Below are positions 41,563 through 53,500 of a DNA stretch of 64,000 nt, one piece after another. The DNA is taken from the NCBI GenBank assembly GCA_038373865.1, contig JAXGGA010001046.1, positions 62,001 to 126,000 of the forward strand. The letters are read 5' to 3'. A model generated the notes under the pieces. That model saw only the letters and a list, made by a program, of their open reading frames with translations. It searched no databases and was not told where the DNA came from. The first letter of the stretch is position 1; each line of letters begins with the position of its first letter. Both the position numbers and the translations under genes were made by a program. Source of the DNA: Uloborus plumipes (Eukaryota; Arthropoda; Arachnida; Araneae; Uloboridae).

Positions 41563-44500
41563 CTAAACAATCAAATCATAAACATTAATCCTGGAATAAC
41601 TTTACTATTTACAAAACTAAATGCAAGTTAAAATTAATAAAAAGATGCACCAAGTAAGGGTGGATCTAGCATGTAGTTTTGGGGGGTGTCATTATTAGAA
41701 GGGTAATGTGTTCAAAGTGCCAATATTCAGGCACAAACAAATGGTCTGAGAGAATTTTTTGAAGTATAAGGCTTAAAAACACAGTTTTGTGCTATTTGAT
41801 GGCTTAAGGGGGAATTAGAGATCATGATTCCTCTAGACAAGGTGGTCTGGGTTTTTCCATCCTTGAAAAACCACTCCAGGACAAAATATCATTTTGTCAA
41901 TTTTTTACTACAAATTAAATTCTCAGACAATACACAATAACAAAAAAAAACTTATTGATTCTTCTCATTGCAACGCAAATTACCCCACATGCAGTTGTAT
42001 ATTCACAACAATATTATGTGAAAAATCAATTAGTTTATCTAAAACCTTTTTTTAATGGTAACAGGTTTATAAAACAGAAGACTAACATCGTTAAGTTTTA
42101 ATGAATTTAGTAGCAATCCCAAAAATGTACATTATTTTACAACATAAAAAATCAAAAAACATATGTCCCAATATGAAATAGCATAGAATGAAATAAGAAA
42201 TTGGCATGAATAAAGAAAATGTTATGTTGAAATAAAATTGAGTTTGTTGTGAGAGTAAAATTATAACTGAACTTGTTTGTTTTGGTTGAAGTTTTTGTTC
42301 ACTATGTTTTCACCTCTGCCTCTGGTATAATATTGAATTGAACCTTAACTGTTTGTGTGTGTGAAAATTCTTGAGGAATAAAATATTTGTTTTCAAATAT
42401 GTAATATTTTAATAATGAAATTATAGTTTACAAAACTAAAAAAATCCTTTTAAGAGTTAATCAAACTAAATAGAAAAATGAATATCCGCTAAGTTTACAT
42501 GCACTTATAATGCATCAATCAACATGTAATGCAAATTAAAATTTTCTCACATTGTTTAAGATTTGAATTATCCAATGTACAAGTGTAATCTTTACTTGTT
42601 TTTTGTTTTTCGATACAATTTCATCAATAGCTTGCTCTATACTAACAGATTTTACATATTTACTTCATAGTTGGCGTTCAAAAGAAAAAAAAGTTTTTGA
42701 ATCTTCATGATCTGAACCCCTTGGTCAGCTGTGGAGCTGTGTGCTCTATTACCGTATTTTTTGCTGTGTAAGACGCACCAAAAGTGCCTGCGTGTAGTAC
42801 GCAGGCACTCCCCCCCCCCCGATTTGGGGGAGAAAAAGTGCGTCTTATACGGCGAAAAAAATACGGTATTTCTCTTCTTGGTCTTCATTATTTCAGCACT
42901 ATGATCGGAAGTGGGTATTAAATCCGATATTGAGAGAATACACATGATACATGCACGCAATATTGACTTTTGAGAATTTAAAGAAGTGTGTCTGCGACTA
43001 TGATCCTCAATTGTTGTGAAGGAAGATCAGAGAAAGACCCTCTTACAAAGAATTGTAAGACCAAGAAAAACAAATTCCAGAGCGGCTTTTAACAGCTATG
43101 AAGCTAATTTATCTTGCTAAAAAAGTGCAAGTCTTGTAGATGAACTTTTTTTTAAATATGTTTCTAGAAAAACATATTAAGATGACTTTCTGAAATACAT
43201 AAAATCCAGAATCTTAGAGAATTATCAGTATAGGTTTTTTCAGGGACCTGTAAAAAATGACACTGGAAGTGGTATAATATAAAATCAGACAATATAAAAT
43301 CGGGTTCCATTGTATATTTACAAAATGAATTATTGCAGTATTATTTGTCAGTTCCAAGAAATATTGGATTAAGTGGGGGATCTTTAACATTACGTCTACG
43401 GCATGGGGAATATTAGATTCCAGGATGTTTTGTTCATGTAAGCGGAATGTTCTTTTATCGGTCACTCAATTAAGCGAGGCAGACAGTATTTCCTTAAATT
43501 TTTAACACTAAAATGCCCTTGTAGTCTAAAATCTTCATAAAAACCTACTAGCCACCAGTTGGGTTGGCCCCTGTGGCAGAAAGCTGCCGACACGGCGACA
43601 TTGTCGCAGAATCAGGGAGACAGTATGCAGAAAGATTTTGTGATTGGGAGGGGGAAAAAAAGGCTAAGAAAAAAATATATAAAACAACCACCAGGAAAAA
43701 ATCTATGAATCTATAGTATTAATGTTAATAAACACCTTGTGTTATTGTAAGAGGGTTGCATATATATTTATAATTGAAGAATATTTTAGTGTTGCAGAAA
43801 GAAATTGGTTCTAGAAAATTTGTCACAGAAAGCCTAAAACAATTCTGCCACAGGGGGGTTGGCACGTTTGTGCCGAAGGTGGAAAAAAACGGTAAAACCT
43901 GTCCCGGTAAAAATTACTATTTTTCACTTTAAAGTGTTTTTTTTATTTTTTAACAGAATATTCATTGTATCATTCAACCTACTCTCTCAGAAAAAGGCTT
44001 CTTTGGTAAATACTATTATTATAGAATAAAAAAACTAAAATAGGTCGCTGGCTTTGGTTTAAAAGTTTTAACAGAGACATAGCGAAGGGGATTGGGGATC
44101 AATGACTAAAACTCTTTTTTTAAACATACACTGCTCGACATTGAAAATGCAACACCAAGAAGGAGTGGTCAGAAATTCATGCAAATTTTACCGTAGACGC
44201 ACGTCACTGAGTTATGCAAATAATATGAAATGCGCAGCTCTCCGACGCACGTGAAGTAAGATATAAGAGAATGAAGTTGAAAAGTGGGCTATGTTCATGT
44301 TGGTTTTTCTGCCAGACTAATTATCGGAGAAATTTGGTTTTTCTCTCGAAGGATACGTGTGATAGGAGGAAATGCCACGCCGTCCTCAACGACGACACTT
44401 CCAGCATATAGACGACTTTACAAGGGGTATGGTGATCGGACTGAGAAGGGGAGGTTGGTTCATGCGTCAAATTGCAGCTGATACCCACATGGATGCAAGC

Positions 44501-47500
44501 ACTGTGCATCGGCTGTGTCGGAGATGGTTGGAAAGAGGAAATGTAGCCACATTGAGGGGTGCAGGTGCAGCCAGAGTGACGTCAGACCGCTTGGATCGAC
44601 GGATTCACCGACAAGCTGTGGCGGACCCGCAAGTCACTTGTACGTCGATTATGCAGCACGTGCAAGGTACCCTGGATGTTCCTGTGTCGACCAGAACCAT
44701 TTCCCGTCGACTGGTTGCACGTGGCCTGCAATCACGGCGCCCGCTAAGAAGAGACTGCCATTGACCTCACAGCACAGACTCCAACGTTTGGAATGGTGCC
44801 GGACCAGAGGGACGTGGATGGCAGAATGGCAAACCGTAGTGTTCTCAGATGAATCCCGCTTCTGTTTCTCCAGCGATAGTCATCGCATACGTGTGTGGCG
44901 TCGACGTGGAGAAAGATCGAATCCGGCAGTAACTGTGGAAGGCCCCACAGCGCGACAACGTGGCATAATGGTTTGGGGCGCTATTGCATACAATTCCGTA
45001 TCACCTCTAGTTCGTATTCGGGTCACTATGACGGCCCAACGATATGTAGATAATGTACTGCGGCCGGTGGCAATCCCCTACCTTCAGGGTCTGCCAAATG
45101 CAATTTTTCAACAGGATAACGCCCGGCCTCACAGTGCTCGAATCAGCCAACATGCTCTACGAGGTGTACAGATGCTTTCCTGGCCACCATACTCTTCTGA
45201 CTTGTCACCAATCGCATATGTGTGGGACGTGATTGGACGCCGTTTGCAGAACCTGTCACTGCCTCGTTCAGAGGACGAACTGTGGCAAATGGTTGAAAGG
45301 GAATGGAGTGCCATCCCTCAGGACACCATCCGCAGGCTTATTGACTCCATGCCTAGACGTGTTTCTTTGTGCATCGCTGTCCGCGGTGGTCCTACTTCTT
45401 ACTGAGCCGACGCCGTTCTCGCTCTAAATGTTGCTTATTTATTTTGAAATAAATATCACTTATTGTTCCATGCTGTCTCTGTCTTCTTACCAAATTTCAT
45501 CAATTTCTGACCACTCCTTCTTGGTGTTGCATTTTCAATGTTGAGCAGTGTATATTGCCAGAGGTGATATTGTATTTTACATACATTTGAAGACTATTAT
45601 GATCCCCCTCCCCTTCCCCCATAGCAGGTAGAACTGGGAAGTCACGCCAGATCTCCTATGCTATAAAGGCAATATAAATTTATAGAGAAACAAACTAATT
45701 AGTATCTCCCCAAAAACAACTCTGTTGTAAAAACATCCCCCGCCAAAAAAACCTTAAACACTCAGCCTTAAAAAGCTATGATATCGAGTTTTCCCGCCAA
45801 GTTTGTGCCAAACTACTCCTCGCCTGTATGGATAGTTCGTTTAACTTGTTTTCAATCCTGCCAGGCGGGAAATTTTTACTCATCAAGCAACCACCTCACT
45901 TTACAAAACTTCCCGCCTAACAGTACTGAAAACAATTTAAACGAACCATACAGGCGAGAAGTAGTTTGGCACAAAATTGGCGGGAAAACTTGATATCATA
46001 GCTTTTTTAGGCTGAGTGTTTAAGGTTTTCTTGGCGGGAGATGTTTTTACAACAGAGTTGTTTTTGGGGAGATATCACGTCTTTTTGCAATAATATTACC
46101 CCAACAGCACCAAACGTTCGATGGACGTTCAATGACGTCAAAAGACGACTTTCGGACGTTTGAACGTCCATCAGGACATAAATGAACAACCATCGGACGT
46201 TTCGTGCTGTTGTTGTATTACTTTATCAGTTTTTTTTTCCCACTTCAACATTTTTCTTGGCAGTAGACATACTCCGTTTTTGGAGGCATGCACTTCGCAC
46301 ATAAGTTCAAGGCTCTACTTCAGTTGAGGATAAGTTTGAAATCAATCACAATGTACCACCCAAATAGACACAAAACAAAGCTAGTTGCTAACAAGAACTA
46401 CGATTAAATTTAAAATTAAAAAGAAAACCCCGACCCGACCTCCGATTAAAAACCGTCGAACTCAATTAAAATAAACTAAATTGAAGACCCCTTTTAAAAG
46501 CTTTATGCAATAAAATCAATTACGAATATTTTATTTGTTAACAAATAGAAAATGGCAATAGATGAAATTTTAAATAATTGAGTTTTCTTTCCTCGTCGCC
46601 CAACAATAACAAGTTTCCAATCGCTTGAGTAAATGCTCAGACGTTGAACAGAACTAGAAATTAGACAAATTTTAAGCATTAATAACTCCGGCCTGCGATG
46701 ACCCCGGGGGGTAAATTTTGGTATACGTCCTCAATGTCTCATCGAGAATATTCATACCAAAACTCAACACTTAAGACCCCCGGGGAGAAAAGATACGAAA
46801 AATAAAAACGAGGGGGGTGGGTTGGGGGTCAAAAAACCCCTATGCCGAGATTTGGGACAAAATAAATGTGGGTGCAAAAGTAGAGCTCAATCCGAGTTAC
46901 CGTTTAGTCTGGACCCCTGTCAAATAATTTTAAAAAGTGCGAAAAATAGCGATTTTTTAACATTTATCACCCCTCCCCCTGAGGGTCCTGGATGTTTTGC
47001 TTTAGTAAATGCCGTCAGGGGCCGCTGGAGATTGAGTATATCAAAAATGAACTCTAGGGATCTTTATGGGGCTGAGATACAGAGGGGTGAAAACCCTGGT
47101 TTGGTTACTCGAGTAATCAGTCCTTTGGTCGCTCTTTTACATTTTTCTTGGCGAAGGAAATTTTTTGGCGGATTGCATTTGGTTTTCTAGGCGGGGCGGG
47201 ACGCTCCCGCGTCCCGTGATTTACGACTTTATTATCTTACAGTAACAGTAGGCTATGTTCAGACCTGCCATTTTGAATTTTTCCAGGAGGGGGGGGGGTC
47301 AGGGTTATATTCAATGCAAATTATACCAAAAAGCAACCAAAGCAATAACCATTTATTTGTAAACGCATTCATTTCTCGAAATCAGAGGAGGAGGGGCAAT
47401 TTTCTCCTCAAAGTACCACAATATGACTGGCCTAGCTATTTTACTACTGTTCTGAGGCTTAAATGTCTGATTGTTGCTCTGAAATGATGAGATGAAAACA

Positions 47501-50500
47501 CAGTTTAACTCGTATTAAACTATAGGTAACCAATGTTGAAAAACTCGTGAAATAGTAAATTCCCATCAAACTCAATTTTTTTAAAATTTCATTCACACAT
47601 GCCGAAGACCCGTTTATAGGGTCTGTGTGGCGGACATTCACAACACAGCCATACACACAGAGGAAGGACAAGGACAGAAGTTCATCCATGCCTGAGTCAG
47701 GATTCGAACCCGGCCACCGCATCGCTGTCAGACTAATTAGAATACATATTCATTTTTCCAAAACTGAATAGCAAAAACAAGTTTTGTAACATTTTTTCTG
47801 ATCTATTTCAAGTTTTTTCTGTCTCAAGAATTATTTTAAAATATTTTAATTATTTAATTAATATCAATGAAATTTTAAATTAATTTTCAGATTTTCACTT
47901 TAAATTGTATTATGTACAAAATTATATATATATATTTTTTGTTTTTTACTTCCTTTTACGCAGTAAAGGAAGTATTGTGATCGCGAATAAAAAATCACTC
48001 AAATTTGAGTCTAAATTTTGATTTTACTCACCCCCGAATGAATGTTCAGTAGTATTTTCGACCTGTCAGCACGTGCATATGTACCTACCAACATATAAGC
48101 AGCCGAAAAATCCTTTTCAACCACCCCCGAGTTAATTACGACGAGTTTTCTCGTGACGTCTGTATGTACGTATGTGCGCAGTGGCGGATCCAGCGGGAGG
48201 GGTACGGGGGCACGTGCCCCCCCCTGTCATATATTCTAGAAGAGCCTAAAACCCGTACTGAAACTGAAACAAGAAGCACAGATCAAATTGTCGAAGACGA
48301 TGCGATATTATCTGTTTTGTATTTTTTAAAATATTTTTTAACAATTTTTTTGGCAATGGAATCGTAAAAGAAAAAAAATATTAATACCGTGACAGAGAGC
48401 TATTTGATAACCAGCAAAAAAAAAAATGCAACTGTCGCAATTGCTTTTAAGCTTTGATTTACTATTAGTAATGAATAAATAGTTTCATTTTGAATATTAC
48501 TAGTAATGAATAAATAGTTTCATTTTGAATATTACTAGTAATGAATAAATAGTTTCATTTTGAATATTACTCTCAGCACATTTCCGTTGTGAGAAAAATG
48601 TATCGGTTTCTTGTTTTTTTCCTTTTATTTATTGATCTTCGGAACTTTCGAATGTCCCAAACGTATTCATGGCGCCAGATCGTTTAAAAGCAAAGGCACT
48701 CTTCTTTGACGTATTTTTGCTTACCTTGTATTTGAAAAAAAAAGGGGGGGGAGGGGTTGGGAGACGTAACAAGCGGTTGGGTGGCAGTATGTTTTTGCGT
48801 TCTCAATCCACTTGGCTATTACAGACATTTAGTTTTTTATTCCTCAAACGTAAATCAAAGGGAAAAACTACTCACTTAATAGCAAATGCACCATGTGGCA
48901 ATGTTCTGCCTCAACCCTGGCTTACGGGCGGTAACTCATTGCACATTACTCACTTAATACATTTTCATTACAGATACATTTCTTCAAACGACAAAATATA
49001 TTTTGATACTTGTCTGAAGTCTGAAGGATACATCGCCATGTCTGAATTCTTCCGAATTTAGACTCATCAAAAAAGTTGTCATCCAAAGCACTTTAGCTAT
49101 AATATTGTTATGTTTTAACCGTTATGGGAAAGTAGATAGTTCTTCAGTGATATTTTCTCGCGTTCCGAGTTCTTTTTTATTCATTTATAAGCACTTTGCT
49201 GAATGAAATAATTTTGTGTACGTATTCTAACTCAAACCAATAACGTTCCCCTAATGTAAGGTATCCACAAATAAATAAACACTTTCAAAGGACACCTTCT
49301 ACTGCCAGAGCTATACTATACCATGACTTCTTGATGGAATGTCATTATTACCAGGAACCGAAAGGTAAGGAAAATAAGATAATACATAAGTATACGACAG
49401 TTGTTTGTTTTTAACAATAATTATTATTTTTCAATTGAAAAATTAAACTGTGATTTTGTGCCCCTCCTGTAGATTTTTTCTGGATCCGCCACTGTATGTG
49501 CGTATGTGTGTCGCATAACTCTAAAACTATATGCCGTAGAAGCTTCTAGCTTGGTATGTAGGCTCTGAGGATGGTCTAGTTGTGCACCTCTCCTTGTGGT
49601 TGCATTCGAACATTCCCAAGGGGGTGTTTTACCCCTTTTTTGGGGTAAATCAGTGTTAATTTCAATGCAGACTCAAGTGATATGAATTGGCGCGACCACT
49701 TGGTGATAGGTAGCCAAGCTTTTGCACCAAGTTGACGACAAATTTGGCGAAAAAATTATTTTTTGAATTTGGGTTCAACTTGGCGCTATTGGCGATATTT
49801 TGCGAAAAATTCATTGAATGATATTAAAATCAGCAATATTCAGAAAATTAACCATTGTAAAATATTTTTTGCATTGTTTCGTGGCAGATTAGGGGAGTAA
49901 ATATTTGAATTGTTACCTTGCTCACTCCAAGCACTTTTTTTAACACTTAAGGCAACTAGTAAGAAATTTACACATAAAAGGAAGTAGTGTGGGGCCCATA
50001 CCAAATTTTTGATTTTATATCCAGCAATTTTTTCAAGTTTATGCCTGTTTTTACCATTTTTGCTGTATTCTACCATGTTTTTCCGCCTAACCCTAGCCAC
50101 CAGGGCAGCTAGATTAACTAGGCGCTAGCGATGAGTTTGGGCTCATTTTTGAAAGCCCGGCCCTAAAATTTGTAACTGAACCTGCTCGAGCCCAAGTGCT
50201 TTCTTGTACCAAAAACTGAATCCACTAATCTGACATGGTTTAATGAAATGTTAGTTGCAGCAGTTTGGGGATTACGGGCATTTCTATTGCAACTGCAATT
50301 GGGTAAAAATGTTTTTTTTTTTTTTTTTTTTTCATTTTAATCTTTCTGTTAAGAAAAAATATTTTGTTAAATATTCTACTCTACATCAATAAAAGTTTGT
50401 AAATTTTCTCAAAATGCTCCACTTAAAATGCATTTTATGGTATAACATATTGCAATGGTAATAGGAAATAAACAAAGTAAAAATAATATAATTTATTTAT

Positions 50501-53500
50501 TTTTTATCTTCGTTAAATTTTCACATTGATGATTGAAATTCTTAGTTTGAGATATAGTCCGAAACCTATAGCCGATTCTAGAGACTGAGCCTGCTTCGAG
50601 CTTGGGCTGAGCCCATCTCATCTCCACTGGGCGCCTATGCTAATTGGTGTATAACAAAGCGAATAAAAGATCATTTATTAAACAAAAATGCCAATGATAA
50701 CCATTTTTAGTAAACAAAGGATGTAATTTAATGAAAAAAAAGCCGAAAATTGTATTATATTTCTATAGAGCATTTTTTAACTGATTTTGAAGTTCAAATA
50801 ATTGCTGGGGACACCAGCAGCAATAACATCCAATTTTGTTACTCAACCTTCAATTTCAAAAGACTTCAGGGAAAAAAGTGGTCATCGGAGATTGATTTTT
50901 AAACTTCAATTTCAAAAAATTGCTGAGAATGAGTCTTTTGTACACCACCCCGTACTCTAATGACATCAAAGACGGCCTACAAATCTATTTTTAGGATTCA
51001 ATTTCGAAACATTTCCAAGAAACAGCTCCTGAATCCTATCCATCTCATAACATTGCAAAGTATGAATTTAACCTTCGTGCTTGAAAAGTAAAATAAAATT
51101 ACTCAATGTTTTATTGCATGAAATTATATATCTCTGCAAAGACACATGCTTTGTAGGGGAAGGTGGTTTACCTCGGACCTATTTTCGCTTTTCAATTTTT
51201 AATTTCATAATTATTTGCCAAATCTAAATACAAATACCATAAGTTGAAACTTTATGATTTTTTATACTACATATAATTATCTTAAAAATTTATTTAACTT
51301 ATTTCAATTACATTTTTTGTAATAAACATAATAATGCACATAGAACCGAGGTACACCACCGGTGGTGTACCTTGGGTTTTGGGATGGTGTACCTTGGACC
51401 AATGATTAAAAAGTAAAGAAAACATGATTTTCAGTAAGAACGTCACTATTTATCAATAATTAAACCACACATAAATTTAGAAATACATTTTTTATTTGTT
51501 TCAAAGATAAATAAAAATTTAGATCTTATTATCTTTTCACGTTTCCCTTTTTAAAAAAATACCAAGATGCTCTAGCTCCTGAAAACCATGCTAGAAATTA
51601 TTTTTTAAGCTGCACTTATTTCCAACCAAGATTGTAATTGGATAAGTCTATTCCAAATGTTAACTTCTCGAGCAAACTTTCTGATCCACTAGATAGTATT
51701 GGGTGTAGTAGCTTGAATATATCCTTTTTTTTTCAACTTCATAAATGGGAGGATCTTATACAAATACAAATACAAATGTGACGACCAGCAACAGGCTCTG
51801 GGCCCAACTGGGCTGGTCCTAGTCAAATTATAGATCCCAATGAAGATCAATGGCCCTCTTAAAACTATCTACTTCCTTGCTCCTTACCGCCTCTTCCGGT
51901 AAACTATTCCAAGTTCCCACTACTCTGCTAAAATAGTAATTTTTCCGAATTTCCAGGTTAGCCTGAGATTTAAACAGCTTATAACAATGACCCCTTGTCC
52001 TGCTTTCCGTGCAAAAATGTAACCCTATAACATCTTTCATTTTGATAAATTTAAACAACTGAATCATGTCCCCTCTGGTTCTCCTTTGCTCAAGACTATA
52101 CATATTAAGCATTCTAAGTCTGGAATCATAGTCTAAATTAGAAAGTCCATTCACTAACTTTGTAGCCCTCCTTTGTACCCTTTCCAATAAATTAATATCT
52201 TTCTTAAGATAAGGAGACCAAAACTGAACAGCATACTCTAAATGAGGTCTTACCAAACTTCTATATAAAGGCAGAAGAACCTTCTTAGATTTGTTTGAAA
52301 TAGATCTATTTATAAACCCAAGCATCCTATTGGCTTTGTTACTAGCTATGCTGCACTGTTGACTAAACTTGAAGTCTTGATTTATTAAGACACCTAGATC
52401 CATAACATTTTCTGCCTTACTAATGACTGAACCCTGTAAATAATAGCTTGTATGCTTATTCCCATGACCTAAATGCAGCACTTGACATTTCCCAACATTT
52501 ACTGCCATGCCCCACTTGTCTGCCCACTTAGTAATATGATCCAAATCCTCTTGCAGCTGATTTACTTGTTCATCATTTTCTACAACCCTCATAACTTTGA
52601 CATCATCAGCAAAACAATTCATGTTTCCAGAAACATTTTCATGAATATCATTCATAAAAATAATAAACAAAAGTGGACCTAAAACTGATCCTTGGGGAAC
52701 CCCACTTAAAACCTCACTCCATTTAGAATGATTACCCCTTACAACTACTCTTTGTTTCCTTCCTGTCAGCCAATTCCTAACCCAAACTAAAATTTTACCT
52801 CCAATTCCTATATCAGCTAATTTACTGAGTAGTGCAACATGCGGTACCTTATCGAAAGCTTTTTGAAAATCAATGTAAACAATATCTACACACTTTTTGT
52901 TATCTAAAGCCATGGTGACCTTGTCATAAAAATGTAATAAATTAGTAGCACACGATTTACCTTTCCTGAAACCATACTGCAAACTAGTCAACAGACCATT
53001 ATTTTCTAAGAAATCCATAATCTTAATTTTAAATAAAGTTTCAAAAATTTTGCAAACCACTGAAGTAAGACTGACAGGTCTATAATTTCCTGCATTACCT
53101 CTAGACCCTTTCTTGAAGAGTGGCGTAATGTTAGCCAGTTTCCAGTCCTCTGGCACTGTCCCTGAGTTATACGAAGCATTGAAAATTTTTACAATAGTAT
53201 CTACTAATTCCTCAGCACATTCAACTAGAATTTTTGGGTAAATATTATCTGGTCCCGGAGCTTTAGTTGTTTTAATTTTTTTCAAATGAAGTAAAACGTC
53301 CTCCCTAGAAAAAACAAAATCCTCAAGCTGTAAAGTAGCTTGTGTCTTACTTGTGTCAACTGTAACCTCTTGTGAACTTCTCACAGTTTGGATCTTTTTT
53401 CAGAAATTTAACTGCATATTCATCATTAGCAATAGAAATAATCTCTGCAAGAAAATATTTGATAGCTTTCTTGCCAGCAAATTTCACCAAAACAAAATCG

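Larger units (their letters stand above)
47947..49990. mobile_element. Candidate element with ACTTCCTTTTA ends
   Basis: The left end contains a palindrome (TACTTCCTTTTACGCAG facing TAAAGGAAGTA, 47947-47974). The right end has ATAAAAGGAAGTAGTGTGG near 49972-49990, inverse of the left. The hAT element at 48179-49494 is nested inside. Borders are tentative. Confidence 0.4.

Noticed and set aside
47583..47745. A tRNA gene on the minus strand
   Set aside because: Only the B box is intact. The A box and cloverleaf pairing are missing and the body is not tRNA-like.
48463..48570. Regular 35-bp repeats that could suggest a CRISPR array
   Set aside because: Units are contiguous with no spacers, only three copies exist and the context is a eukaryotic transposon.
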